Shown: positions 34,197-46,422, numbered from the stretch's first letter. The stretch: DNA of 64,000 bases from Ampullaceana balthica (GCA_944989445.1 CALYLW010000120.1:1126181-1190180); one strand, 5' to 3'. A program made the numbers and translations. The notes: generated from the sequence alone by a model not told the origin.

Positions 34197-36815
34197 CAGC
34201 GGTTCTCAACCTTTCTTGTGTCGCAACCCTTTTAATAAATTACTCGTGCTGTGGCGACCCCTGCCGTCAATTTTTTTGGGTATCTACCTCATAGCTGTAA
34301 TTTTGCTACTGTTATAATATATTTAATTATATCTCATGTGCAGAATGACATTGTATTCTCATTTTAACAAATTTTACGTAATTAAAGCACAGAAACCGTT
34401 CTCGTAGTAACGTAGTTAGTAATAAAAAACACAATATGTAACAATGATTACAATTACATACATGTCATACATTACATACAAGGTATTCGTATTTATTTCT
34501 AATTACAAATACGTAAGAAAGCCAAAGTCGATTAATGTGAAGGTTGAGGTTGCTTCTTTCTCACAAGATCAGAAATTCTCGGGACAGTCTTTGCGAGAGC
34601 ACAACGAAGATCATCTTCCACAACAAGTCTACTTCTGTACTTAGACTTGATAACCAGCAAGCTGGAAAACCCTGCTTCGCAAAGATAAGTTGTTGGAAAA
34701 GGAAGAAGAAGGCGCAACACAGTTTCGGACAGAACAGGATATGACTGCAAACACTTGATCCAGAATTTTGTAACTGACATTGAAGAGAAATCATTTCGCG
34801 CTGCATCACTGTTAATGAGTTCGATGAACTCCTCTTGTGCTGTCTCAGGAATATCGTCAACTTTGACTGTGAATGGACTTCTGGCAAGTGCAAACGGAGT
34901 GTTAGGTAGATTTGGAAAGTACGATGAAATTTCGTCTGCCAGCATATGCAAGTGTTCTTTCACAGAAATTATCATTTTACTTCTCTTGTCCGGTTCAATG
35001 TCATTTTCCTCTAAAAAGGCAGATGAGGTGGGCAAAATGTACATTTTATTGTCATCCAATTTTTTTTTGCCAAAGCTGAATTTTCATTTCGAATGATCGG
35101 GATCTTTTCAGACAAATCTAGGCATGTTGCATTTGGTCCTTGCAGTGATAAATTTAACTCATTCAAAATGGCAAATATATCTATCAGGAAAGAAATTTTC
35201 TGAAGCTCATTTTTGTCGCTGAAAAGTGCTTCGAACTGTGGTTTAGACTTCTGATTAAAGAACATTTTTAGTTCGTCACGAAGATCAAAAACGGGTTTCA
35301 AAACTTTCCCTCTCGACAACCATCTCACTTCAGTGTGCAATAGCAGAACATCATTGGACGCATCCATCTCATTACAAAGTTTCGAAAACAGACGAATGTT
35401 CAGCGCACTCGCTTTTACAAAATTGACGGAACTTACGACGCTTTTCATTACTTCCTGAAACTCTTGTGGCAACGTCTTCGTTGCTAGCACTTGTCGATGA
35501 ATCATACAGTGAGTTCTAATGACTTTTGGTGATTCATTTAGTACAAAACGTTGAAATCCAGACCGACATCCTAGCATAGCTGGAGCACCATCAGTGCAAA
35601 CACCACACACCTTTTCCCAAGAGATCTTATGATCTTTCAGAAATGAACCAACTGTATCAAATACATCCCGTGCAATTGTTGTCGTTTCAAGAGGTTTGCC
35701 AAAAAGAAACTCATCTTTAAAGTCGCCTTCATTTATAGATCTCGTGTAAACCAGTAGTAGTGAACAGTTTGCAACGTCCGTGGATTCGTCAAGCTGGATG
35801 CTAAATATTGGAAGTGGAGTAGATTTTATTTCCTGGATTACCTGATCAATAATATCAGCAGACATATCATCTATTCTTCTCTGGACAGTGTCATTAGATA
35901 AGGAAATTGCACTCAATTTATTAACAAATTCGGGTCCGATCATAATTCGAACAATATCTTTGGCCGCTGGCAACAATAAGTCTTCGGCAATGGTGTGAGG
36001 TTTCATAGCTCTTGCGATTCTGAGCGCCACCAAATATGAAGCTTCAACGGCTGCTACGTTTTGTTGGTGGTACTTGCCGCCAGTGTCAAGTTTGGCTTTC
36101 CTGACGCCATCAGCTTCACTTCTAAAATACTCGGTATCCTTCCCCGCAATGCGTGGATGTTTGCTATCAAAATGACGTTTCAGTTTCTTTCATAGATTCG
36201 GCTGAAAGAACTTCATTACAAATAACGCATTGCGGTTTCTCAATTCCTGCTGTAACTATTTAAGTAAAACCATATTGTAAGAACTCGTCACTATATTTTC
36301 TTTTCTTAATCATAAAGTTCTTCTCTGCATGTTCCATTTCCATCGGTTGGTTTAAAAGCTTTAAATTTAAAATGAAAAATTTATAACGATAGCTTTCAAT
36401 ACCACGCACAATGAAATATTGACCTACAGCCCTACACTAAAGTGTGTGGAACCAGCAGCAGTTCAGCTTCTACGTCACTTAGCCAACCAGCTGAGCTCAG
36501 ACCTCTGAGCATCCAGACGCGCCCTACTCTCTGTTTATATAATTACCGGTTGTTGAGGGGTTCATAAAATAGTGTTGAAATAAACATTATAAAAAGCTAA
36601 AAATAATTAAGTTACAACAACTAAACTTACTAAAGTTACTGAATAGACTATAGACTTGTATAGAGTAATAGACAAAATATGTACATGGCAAGGTTTACAC
36701 ATTTTTACACATTTAAATACACAAAAAACATATTTTTCCAATGGTCTTTGGCGACCCCTGTCAAATCATCATTGGACCCCCGCGGGGGTCGCGACCCACA
36801 GGTTGAGAACCGCTG
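34197..36815 (-). mobile_element. hAT transposon with perfect ends and TSD (ZBED5-like)
   Basis: CAGCGGTTCTCAACCT on the left and AGGTTGAGAACCGCTG on the right are perfect inverted ends. An exact 8-bp TSD CTCTAGGT stands at 34189-34196 and 36816-36823. The single transposase gene on the minus strand is nearly full length. The element is 2619 bp, a normal size for an autonomous hAT, and looks young compared with the others in the window. Confidence 0.88.
34532..36340 (-). pseudogene. ZBED5/SCAND3-like hAT transposase, few lesions
   Basis: The N terminus near 36340-36030 shows CVICNEVLSAESMKE, LKRHFDSKHP and KYHQQNVAAVEASYL, which is the BED-type zinc-finger region typical of ZBED5-like proteins, with at least one stop and one shift. 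A 340-codon frame, 36033-35011, carries LQLDEST-like IFSIQLDESTDV, CTDGAPAMLGCRSGF, HCMIHRQVLATKTLP and EVRWLSRGKVL. One frameshift near 35050 leads into 35059-34532 with the C-terminal block (FALARSPF, LPFPTTYLCEAGFSSLLVIKSKYRSRL), the hAT dimerisation domain. Very few changes separate it from an open gene. In its present state it is broken. Confidence 0.85.
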
Positions 36816-36844
36816 CTCTAGGTAAATGTGTAATATAAAAACAG

Positions 36845-37520
36845 GGTATTAGTAGGCCTGACAGGACGTAACACAACAGCGAACGTTTCGGCAAAGAGCC
36901 CTCCTCAACGGACAAATAGTACACAAATGAAAAGAATAAAACGAAATAATAAAAAAAAACACTTAGCTGCGGTGAAATCCAAGTAGTCCAGTAGAGATAA
37001 GGTAAGGAGAGAAAAGTAAGAGCTTATATAGGAAAGGATAGGTGGGTGTGGCCAATCAATGAGCTTGTCAGTGCGAACACAACGTTGATCCCATGTGGTG
37101 TAAGAGTCCCATACTCATGGATTAGTCTATTCTCCAGACTGACCCGGCCGGGTGTGTTTGTACAAGAAACCATGGCGGTGACGGACATGTCATCGACGCC
37201 CATGTGGTCACGTCCATTGAAGTGTCGGGAGACAGGACACTGTTAGTCTTGTTTAATGGCACGTACATGCTCAGCGATACGGCAGGAGAGTAACCTCCCC
37301 GTCTCACCTATGTACTTCAAAGGACAGCGCTTACACACAATGGTGTAGACCACATTGCGGCTGGTACAAAGATAGCCATTCCTAATCTTGAATATCCCCT
37401 TAGGGAAGACAATCTGGTCTGTCTGGGTAACAAAGGGACATGTTTTGCAGCGATTACCATCACATGGCTTGGTGCCCAGATGGGAGGACGGAGTAAGCAG
37501 ATGGCTACGAACCAATAGGT
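36845..37520 (-). pseudogene. Penelope-like element 3' part with GIY-YIG endonuclease
   Basis: The frame 37515-37243 encodes CDGNRCKTCPF, then FKIRNGYLCTSRNVVYTIVC and KYIGETGRLL. These are the cysteine cluster and GIY-YIG core (VVYTI ... KYIGETGR) of Penelope-like retroelements. A TAA after AIKQD interrupts it, and the frame continues QCPVSRHFNGRDH to near 37045. The tail ends near 36850. The reverse-transcriptase domain is absent, so this is a truncated copy. It sits next to the right end of the ZBED5-like hAT. Confidence 0.8.
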
Positions 37521-38017
37521 CTATAAATCAAGGAAATTAGTTTTAGCACGTATATTTGTCTTTATTTTAATTTTATATGAAGCATGTATTTTATTATTAT
37601 TTTTTCCCCAAGTCCATAATAAATTACATTTGACTTTGTTTACCTTGGTTACACTGTAAGGTGGCATCAGTATTTTACAATTGACTTCACATTTTGCTTG
37701 ATAATAAGCTTATAATCATTCTAGATTTTCTTTAGAATTGAATAGTGTATTTTAATTAATTATGTTAAATTTTATAATTGCTTCTTACAAGCCTATTTCT
37801 AATGTTTTTCCTAATACTAATATTTCTATTTCACAGTTGCAGTTATGGCTCTGTAGATTGGGACATTAGAGCACCCCAAGCATTTTCCTGATTACAGGTC
37901 TAAACAACCACCCATTGCCCATGTCCCTGAGTCAACTTATGGTGTCCCTTTTGCTGAATCAACCATCAGTCAGAGATAGGGGAAGAAATATAGACTTCTC
38001 TTTCATTTTTCAAGTTG
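37521..38017. other. spacer between retroelement remnants
   Basis: A+T-rich sequence without a recognisable gene. No second LTR matching 39101-39496 was found here. Confidence 0.35.
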
Positions 38018-38230
38018 CTATTCGGAATTCGCAAACTTACTGCTAGAGACTCTTCTTTGCTTTTCTTTTTCTTCAGCTATTCTTAGCTTCTCTTTTTCTT
38101 CAGCTATTTTTACTTTTTCTTCAATGAAATCTCTCATTTCTTTTCCACTTAGTCCGATATTTTCTGCTATGGCAGTGAATTCTTTGTAGTAATCCATATT
38201 TAGTATTACGGAATAATATGAGTCCAGCAA
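38018..38230 (-). pseudogene. gag-like N-terminal fragment of an LTR retrotransposon
   Basis: The 70-codon frame encodes a charged, helical peptide (YKEFTAIAENIGLSGKEMRDF, EEKVKIAEEKEKLRIAEEKEK). This resembles the start of gag-like proteins in some metazoan Gypsy elements and is a predicted coiled coil. It lies about 870 bp downstream, on the minus strand, of an LTR-like sequence, which is where gag would start. The repeated EEKEK unit comes from a 24-base duplication. The identity is inference; an unrelated coiled-coil fragment cannot be excluded. Confidence 0.45.
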
Positions 38231-39100
38231 TTCGTTAAGGAATGTAGGTATATATTTACCAAGTTATAAGTCCTCATAATGAAAAAAATCTTGATTTCAA
38301 AATGTTAAGTCCAAATAAGTGACACGTCTAAACCATGAAATTTAGTTTTGACAAGGTGAGACAACAAAGCATCCTCACACGGGATCTTTAGTATACTTTA
38401 TATATACGCTTCCTCAGATTGACAAAATACATCCGATGGTTCAAAGTTTTTACTATGAAAATACGTCACTTAGTTAAAATTTCCAATTTTCGAGTAGTTT
38501 ATAGACGATTTAGTTCACTCCATTAATCCAAAATTGCAATTATCAAACTCTTCACACCATGAATGGATAAAAATTCCGTTCCTTTATTTATAATTCACAC
38601 CAACACTGTTGTTAATAGTCCATAGCTTTTCTAGTTCAAGGTTATGTTTACAACTATTTCCTGGAATCAACTAACATCAGTGAGCTGCTGACGTAGTTTA
38701 CTGTGTGTTACCATACAGTGCGACCCAGATTCCGGCACTGTGTATATTTAGAACCAACGTGCTTGCTGACGTAACGACCTACCAGCTCTCGGCAGTGCTT
38801 GTACTGTAGTACACTATTTGGCTTGAACTGAGTTGACTGTGTGGTTAGGAACCAACTAGGTGACCTAGTTTCAGTGCGTCTTGCTGCAATGTCAAACCGC
38901 CATTTTGAAATATTCTTGAATCAAATATTTCATTGAACCACAAAAGTTTATTCACAGCTTCTTATGAACTTGAATATTCACAAAATATGATTTCTTCTTT
39001 TAATGAATATTTTCCTTTTTGAAATACACAATACTTATTTATATACTAGTAACTTCCACGAAACCTCCTTTATCAAATTTCGTTTTCTTCTTGACACCAA

Positions 39101-39496
39101 TGTCACTGGTTTTACTTATTATAGATGTATGTAACTCTCTTGTAGGCGTTCTCTCAATACATAACCATGTACACAATAATGCTCTGAAGAACTTGTTTCA
39201 ATAAAACAACTTTAATATGTATACTATGTACATGACATATAATTTGAGGTAATACAACGTGGAATATTCAGGCACACACATCTCGTCCTTCCACCACGGA
39301 AGTTCTCTGACAACTGCTCTCTCCAACCTCTTTAGCCAATGGGAACGACTCTTTCTTACCGCGCTTATTACTCACGTGACCTCTCCGTCATCCGATCACG
39401 CAAAACACTCATGATACACTGGTGATACACTCATGATTCACATGTGACAGCTATGCCTATATAATTGTTGCTACCATGCACCTCCCTAAGTCAACA
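39101..39496 (-). mobile_element. putative LTR (Gypsy-like)
   Basis: On the minus strand it begins TGTTGACTTAGGGAGG and ends AGTGACA. Immediately downstream is TTGGTGTCAAGAAG, which resembles the primer-binding and leader start of Gypsy elements (TTGGTGTCAGAAG type). It contains a TATATA stretch near its start. No partner LTR is visible, so boundaries rest on the TG...CA ends and the leader alone. Confidence 0.5.
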
Positions 39497-39499
39497 ATG

Positions 39500-40600
39500 T
39501 TCAGAAACTCATTTCATCTTATCATGGACTATGGACATGCTAAGGAACATGGGACTTGTGCAATTAGATAATGGAATGAACTATTATTATTCAAAGGATT
39601 ATGTGCAAGATGATTCAAATTTTAGACTTTAAATTTTATAATTCTGAAATTTTCAAAAAGGAATATTCAGGTAAACAAAAAAATCAGGGAAGTGATATAT
39701 ATGTTACAATGGTTCTAGAAGAAAGTGAATGAAACTATAACTTTCTAGACTAGACCCAACATTTCAACTGAGGAAAGAATGATACCGGTAAGAAAGAAGA
39801 AAGATATGATTAGACAAATATATTCGGCTGACCGCCCGTAACCGTATACCACTCATAAGCCAATGACATTTTACAAAATAAGAAATAAATATATTACTAT
39901 TGTTAACTTATTTTAAGAATATGAACTAAGAAAGACATGTTCACTAAAGTGTGTTTTTACATTAAATTTGTTCTTGTTATCATTTGCAGATAAATTGTCT
40001 TATTTATATCATAATTAATAGTTTTCAACATTTTTTATCAAATGAAAAATGATTTTTTAGGCTAATAATGATTATAAAAATAATATTATGTTATGTTCTG
40101 ACAATAAAGGCATAGTTATAGAATTATTCCATGTTAAAATTTATAATCTTTCAAATAAAGGAAAAAATAGCTCTATTTTATGAATTTAAGGATACTCATT
40201 TAAAAATAGTCTAAATTTTTTTAAATATGAGCAAAATGCTTTGAATTTTTGATATGCCATGTAGAAATGGACACTGTTGATGGCTATAATAAAGATTTTA
40301 TGCTTGCTACAACCACTTATTTTTTTCCTTCATACAGTTTGTGACATGTTGTGATTTTCTGTACAAAATTTAAATGAAAAAAATCCATTAAAAAAATTAA
40401 TTTTCAAGCTACATTATCACAATAGAGTTAAATTTGCTATCATTAGATAGATAAGTCAATTGTGAACACAAAAATGCATAACATGCCATTTTTTGTGGTT
40501 TTATTCATTTAAAAAAAAATTAATTCCTGTAACTACCTAAATCAGGTGGAAAAAAGGGGGAAAACTCAAGAACATTTGAGAGTTAATAGAGCTGGCGAGT
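39500..40600. other. 1.1 kb A+T-rich spacer
   Basis: No coding frame, RNA gene or recognisable repeat. It ends in sequence (CTCGAGTTAAGTGGGCCCC at about 40608) that resembles a Tigger-like end. Confidence 0.4.
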
Positions 40601-42115
40601 TAACCAGGGCTCGAGTTAAGTGGGCCCCAATGTATTTATATTACAAGTTTACAAGAGGAAAGATAGAGCTACTAGATGGTTTCCGGTCCTCAAATTCCAT
40701 TTCGGTCTTATATTGACAGTTTTCCTGCTAAGTATGTGCACCTCAAAGGCATTTGACTTAAAATTACTACATTGACATAAAATTTGATGTTTTCTAAAAA
40801 GTTATTTAATTTGTGTTGGAAAAGGAGCACAGCGCATGTGAGCTGAACACAAGCGGCGGTGATGTCACATGCGCTTTGATGTCATATCAGAAGGCGCGAG
40901 GTGAAAATTTGATGCATTCTCTTGTTTGTTCTAATATAATTATGGAAAAATACGGACCAGACAGTAAATTGGTATAAACAGATCCTCAAAAACGAAGTGA
41001 CTTAACACCCTTTGAAAATATGCCGTTTTAACTCTTTCCCTGCCAATCGCCAATATATCGGCGATCTCGCCTGGTCACATTTGTCACATTTGTGCCAATC
41101 ACCGATATATCGGAGAATTGAGTTTTTAAGTTTATTTCGTTGCTTTGAGTGTCCCATTAAACTTTATAAGTTTATAAATGAGAGGTAACTCTTTTCTACT
41201 TCCTTTCTGTTTATAAATAACATGTGTTTACATTCAGTAGTGGAAAAATTAGCATCTAGTTTCAATTTATTTTGTATACAAAGATATCCCTGCCTACTCA
41301 ACTCTACTTATTAAATTTAAATGTGAATTATTGATGCAGAAACATTTGAAAACAACAATAAAACATTAGTATTGGTATTTATTTAATATTTTCATCCTTA
41401 TTATATGGCATTAGATGGAAAAAGATCAGTGGCGACAGTAGGGTTTCTATATAATGAAATAAAGGAAAAAAGTTTTCTGCCATGGGCGTCATCAATATAA
41501 AAATTGTCATAACTTTTAAACTACATGGGATATTTTCAAAATTTAAAAAGCATTTATTTCATAAATGGAATTTACATTGTTATAATTAAAGGAGGAAAAG
41601 ATTACAGCTATGCAGACATTTTTTTAGTCTGGTAAGTTCAGATTTTTAACCAAAAAAATTTAACACACAAAAATTATAATGAAAATTAGTTTTTGTTTCA
41701 TAATATTGTATTTGCTTCTACATAATTTTATGCTCTATTCAATTTCCTTCATTTTGATATAAGATACATCAATGTTGCATTAGACGTTTATTAAAAATTT
41801 TACGATAGTTAACATCACCCTTAAAAAATTATAAAACAAAAATGGTCTGGCACGAAGGGGTAAAACCCCCTGGCAGGGAAAGAGTTAATACATAAAAAAA
41901 ATTAATAATTAAATATTTATCATTACGGTTTACTTCTTAGTTCAGACGAATTTTTAAAAATTAATTTGCCATGTTGACGGCATTGCGGCAGAGAGCTGAA
42001 CTATAGCGTCGGTGACATCACAGGCGATGCGAAATTTGATGAATTCTCTTGTAGATTCTCAAAAATACGGACCGACGGTTAACTGGTCCTCAAAAACAAG
42101 TGGTCTTAACAACCG
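40601..42115. mobile_element. degenerate Tigger/hAT-related repeat split by a piggyBac-like MITE
   Basis: TTTATATTACAAGTTTACAAG, TCTTATATTGACAG and AAAGGCATTTGACTTAAAATTA at 40630-40780 match the interior of the Tigger-like copies. The right part ends GGTCTTAACAACCG, like the ends of the hAT element at 2324. Both halves continue across the insertion at 41032-41884. Outer boundaries are uncertain. Confidence 0.4.
41032..41884. mobile_element. piggyBac-like MITE, 853 bp
   Basis: The ends are CTCTTTCCCTGCCA and its reverse complement, and TTAA stands on both sides (41028-41031 and 41885-41888). The TTAA duplication with CYCTTTNCCTGCCA ends is characteristic of piggyBac-related elements. Near the left end AATATATCGGCGA and CCGATATATCGG form subterminal repeats. 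There is no transposase frame. Confidence 0.8.
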
Positions 42116-42462
42116 TACTTTTAACTTTAAACGGTAAATTATCATTACCTGGATCAGGCCGACATCTTTGTTTATACGCAAGCGTCTGAAGCACTACAAC
42201 TAAATATAACCCTAACTTTAATTTCTTTAATACCTTCCATTTTGGAAAAATTAACTTTGAAAATTTTTAAAACTAAACCAATCTAGCACAAATCAGGCAG
42301 TGTATACAGTTTTCAACCTAGCAATAGTATCGTCCTCAACGCAACCGCCATCTTTGATCCGTCAAACGATAATTAGCCCTATAAACAAATACATTTACAT
42401 TTTTAAGTTAAATACTACAGACTACATGTACAAATTATTACAGTTACAGGTGTGTAGTAACG

Positions 42463-43108
42463 CTAGTCACTAGTAACAGCTTGGTAGACTAAAACACTAT
42501 CAGCCTCATTCACAGTCAGAATAATAACAAGTCTTAGACTTTAAATGTATAACGAGTAAGTGTAAGTGAAAGTGTATTCATCTAAAGATATTAACAATCA
42601 CTTAACTACTTTCCAATTTAGTGCTTAAATAACTTAATTGTGTGATTGTTCATATCTTTAAATTAGGGCTGCGGAAATTAACGATTAATTTCTCGATTAA
42701 TTGTTTAAAATTTTTAAATTTAAATTTTTTAAAAACAATTAAATTATTTTTTAACGATTAATCAACCCATCACTTACAAATTATTAGAAGTCAAAAAGTT
42801 AAAAAAAATAATAATAAAATAGCTACATATATACTCACATATACTAAATTAGAAGGAGGTAAATATACGGAAATTTTTAATTAATTTTTTAAAAAGAAAT
42901 CTCCATGTAACGCCGGGTGTTATTTGGAGAATTCTCCGTATAACGATGGGCGTTATTCTGAGATTTTTCCGTATAACGCGTCCCTTAATTAATCGTTAAC
43001 AGGTCTACTTTAAATGAATACACATTTAAATTCTAAGACTTAATTATTCCGACTCTGAATGAGGTTGATAGTGTTACGTTAGTCTACCAAGCTGTTACTG
43101 TAACTACT
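42463..43108. repeat. element with about 100-bp inverted arms, containing a small hAT-like repeat
   Basis: AGTAACAGCTTGGTAGACTA at about 42472 and its complement near 43080-43098 begin arms that stay similar for roughly 100 bases (CACTATCA, CCTCATTCA, AAGTCTTAGA blocks). Between them 42664-43003 starts TTAGGGCTGCGGAAATTAAC and ends ATTAATCGTTAACAGG, related to the hAT ends at 50941 and 58434. It includes two repeats of CCGTATAACG. Confidence 0.5.
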
Positions 43109-43114
43109 GAACTA

Positions 43115-43361
43115 GAGGGGCACGGTGGTCGAGTGATGCGCGCTCGGCTGGCGTACCAATGGTCACGGGTTCGAATCCTTGTGAAGGCAAGAATTTGTTT
43201 CTGGGGCCTAGGGCGTCCCCGAGTCCACCCAGTTCCGAATGGGTACCTAACATTAGTTAGGGGAAATAAAGGCGGCTGGGTAATGCGTGGAACCCTTCTA
43301 GCCGAGGCCTGTGAACGCTGCATCACTTGCCAACAGACCGGCATGGTCTGTGAACGCTATG
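43115..43361 (+). repeat. tRNA-derived SINE
   Basis: Box A-like TGGTCGAGTGATG at 43126 and box B GGTTCGAATCC at 43168-43178 are about 40 bases apart, as in a Pol III promoter. A body follows with CGAGTCCACCCAG and GGGTACCTAACATTAGTTAG, which from memory resembles SINE bodies common in gastropod genomes. It does not fold as an intact tRNA (no matching acceptor stem), so I do not call it a tRNA gene. Confidence 0.6.
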
Positions 43362-43945
43362 GCGGATTAAGAGGGGGGCTGAACGGGCTAAAGCCAGGGG
43401 CCCCCGATGATTTAGGGGCCCCCAAATTTAGTATATTTTATAATAAAGGTGGACAAATTTTTGCATGAATACCTAAAAATATGATAAATTAAATAAATTA
43501 ATAAAATCTTATGTATTAATCTGATCGCTATTCGGACCCGATAGTAAATACTTTTTATAATTTTTAAATGTGTCTTGCGCATCAAGTTCTGGTGGTCTTG
43601 TGGCAGGCTACACTACAGGCGTGTAGTGCAAGCGGTGTCGGGTTCGAATCCCGGTTAGGTTTTTAAAAAAAATTAATTTTGGCTTTATTTTTTTTAAAAC
43701 TATCTTTTTACACTCAATTTTACGATGCCGGCGAACAGTTATTTCTTTGTGTTCGGATTTTTTATGAATCCGATACCGTAGTACAGAAAAATTATGAGAA
43801 AGGAACCAATGGACGATTTAGTTACAAGTTACAGTCTTATATTATTAGCTGTCAGCAATCATTTTATTTAAAGGGACGCTGGCTGGATAGGGCCCCAGTT
43901 TGAATTGCAGCCAGGGGCCCCGTGCAGTCTTAATCCGCCCCTGTG
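43362..43945. mobile_element. element with GGCGGATTAAGA inverted ends, holding a second tRNA-like segment
   Basis: GGCGGATTAAGA at 43363 and its reverse complement TCTTAATCCGCC at about 43928 face each other, and both are followed inward by AGGGGCCCC blocks. Within it, 43591-43652 holds a TGGTCTTGTGGCAGG box A-like sequence and a box B GGTTCGAATCCC, another tRNA-derived piece. The 74-codon frame 43679-43903 is not recognised. No clear target duplication was found. Confidence 0.4.
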
Positions 43946-45470
43946 TGGACACATTAATCTTCTGTATAGAAGGAGCGTATAGATAAGACAAATTAACTAG
44001 TACTAGTGTTACTACTAACTACTGAGGTCTACGACTACTACTACTACAGTGGACTACACTCTGCAGTTACAGTACTTACAGACTACTACTACTACTGTTA
44101 CTGCTTGGTAGGACAACCTAACAATACAAAGTAATTTAAGATTTACCTTCTTAAAAGTATACCTAGTTGGTTGTGTACCCTTATCTCTAATTCCGGTTAA
44201 TCGATTTGACAACAAAGACTGTGTTAGATTACAATGAAATTAGTATACTTTTCGGTGGGCCAATAATTATGTTGTATGGTGTCTCTGCCTGTTGTTTTCT
44301 CATAAATTTATTAATAATGGCCAGAAATTCGTCATTTATTTCGGTTAAAAAATATTAATGAGATCTCAAAGAAAATAGAAAAGATTATTTAGAAAGCCTA
44401 ACATTAATGTTTAAAAATAAATATATATTATTTATTTTAAAGTTTAAAAGATCACATAGTTTTAATATTTTCAGCTAAACGTAATAATAGCCCTTTTGGC
44501 AAATATGTTAGGAAGGGGCTACAAATCATTTATCTGTTTAATATTATTGATAATATTAAATTATAATATTATTCCCCTTGATCTACTGCCAAACCCTAGG
44601 GTGCCTATGATAATTAAAGGTTGCCTTTACTTTGCTATTAGTGATAGTAGTCACTGTTGTGTTAGTGAAAAAACATAATATAAACACATATTTTAAATTA
44701 CTGAGTATGTAGTAGTATTAGGTGTATGCACATCACGCAGACTTATAAGTCAAAGTCCAACCTCACTCATGTACAGAGAATCCGGAAAGCGGATTTAAAT
44801 ACTTGTTTATAGGCTACTCATAAACGTTGCAGTAAGCACTTTTATTAGTGGCCGAAAATATTTATAAGATGTCAATGTCATGAGTACGATGAAAGGAATT
44901 TATGAAGTTGTAAAATAAACGTATCTACGATTCGGCAAACAGAAAAATATGAAATAATGTAAAAACAACAACATTTTCAAAATCATGTTTTTAAAATGGA
45001 ATAATAAATGGAAGACAGTTTTTTGTTACCTGTCTTAGTCTGGCAAAGGGTGTGCCTGGAAGTTATGGACATTTGCATCTCAGCAGCGTAGCGTATGTGC
45101 CACCTGGGGCAGAACCCAGGTTCGCCGCCCCACCCCTACAGTAAAATATGTTGATAGTATAAAGAAAAGATAATTTTTAGTTGAAAGTAATAATAAGGAC
45201 ACTACATTTTAAAGTTAAAATTTGACGCCCCTAACAATGTGCCGCCCAGAGCATTCGCCCCTCTTGCTCCCCACCCCTCACTACGCAGACTACAGCAATA
45301 CTTGAAGTACATGTATCTTGTATTATAAATAAAAACAATAGTGTCAATAAGTCATACTCACTATCTCATACATAATGATAGAAACTCACAATTAAAAGGT
45401 ACATTTTAGTAACACTCCACAGTTCCACTCATATGTCCTATATCAAATGTTCAAAGCTCAAAGCTTACCT
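43946..45470. other. 1.5 kb without a gene; LINE tail scrap and (CTA)n tracts
   Basis: About 43950-44000 contains TTAATCTTCTGTATAGAAGG, the 3' tail of the LINE family at 51.4 kb. Trinucleotide ACT/CTA runs occur at 44020-44100. CAGCAGCGTAGCGTATGTGC at about 45085 may be the left end of the hAT below. Nothing else was recognised. Confidence 0.35.
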
Positions 45471-46186
45471 TTTCATGCTTTAATGTTTGCAAAATTAGTG
45501 ATTATTTCATCGAAGTTTATTTGACTGGTAAGTTCACTTTCGATAAAAAGAAGAGCTAAAGATGATGTGCGTTGTTGACCTGACGTCAATCTCAAGTAAT
45601 TTTTGATAATTTTTAGTTTGCTGGAACTCCTTTTAGCAGTGGCTACTTTGGTTGGCATTGTAAGAAATGTTTTCAGAGCTCGTTCGATATTCGGGTACGA
45701 TTCTTGCAATTCTCATGTAGTGAGAACATTTAGAAGATCTAAATGAAACATGTCATCGGGTTTTTTTTGTTTTGCAATAGTTCAATCATTTGGTGTTTAA
45801 AGCATTTTATTTCAATTATAAATTGCTCTTTATTTATTTCAGGATTTTTGCCTGATAACAAAACAGCTTTAGATTCTAAATCTACCATTGCAAAAGATTG
45901 AAACGCTTTGCCTGTCAAAAAATTAAAGTCTTCTACTACATTTTTCAGAGAAACAAATCTGTTTTTTAACTGCATCATTATTGAATCAATTATTGCAACA
46001 ATAACAAAAAAGAAAATTTGATTTTATCCAAGTTAGGTCCAACATCTTCAACATGCTCTCTTGGCATTCGTTTTTGTTTTGCTTTCCTTTTTCGAAGTGG
46101 CTTGATTTTCGTTTTAACATACGTTTCTTCAATTTTTGCAAAAATGTTATAGATTTCGTTAGTCATTTAAAAGTCCTTTTATTTAC

Positions 46187-46422
46187 AAACACACCTTTCT
46201 TATTCCGTATGCGAGAACAAACTCATACAAATTTTCGTTCTTCCCAACCGGAATTTGGGCGTGGAATGGGTTGCCTGAAGAAACCAGGAAAGCCAACACT
46301 TTATCGACATTTAAAACTCTAATAAGAATGCAGGACTAAACACAAACCATAGATAAGTGTAGGACGCAATAATCTTCTGTATAGAAGGAGCGTCTGAAAC
46401 AGATAAGATAAGATAAGATAAG
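46187..46422 (+). mobile_element. 5'-truncated LINE copy (tail of the 51.4 kb family)
   Basis: It matches the last ~235 bases of the LINE at 51413-52958. It includes the coding end (ATTCCGTATGCGAGAACAAA, GGTTGCCTGAAGAAACCAGG), the tail AATCTTCTGTATAGAAGGAG and a terminal (AGATA)n run. It lies within the split hAT transposase gene. Confidence 0.8.

Noticed and set aside
43115..43190. tRNA gene
   Set aside because: Box A and box B are present but no acceptor stem or anticodon arm pairs properly, and a SINE body follows.
43585..43660. Second tRNA gene (GGTTCGAATCCC)
   Set aside because: Box B is good, but the 5' half does not form D and acceptor arms; a tRNA-derived repeat is more likely.
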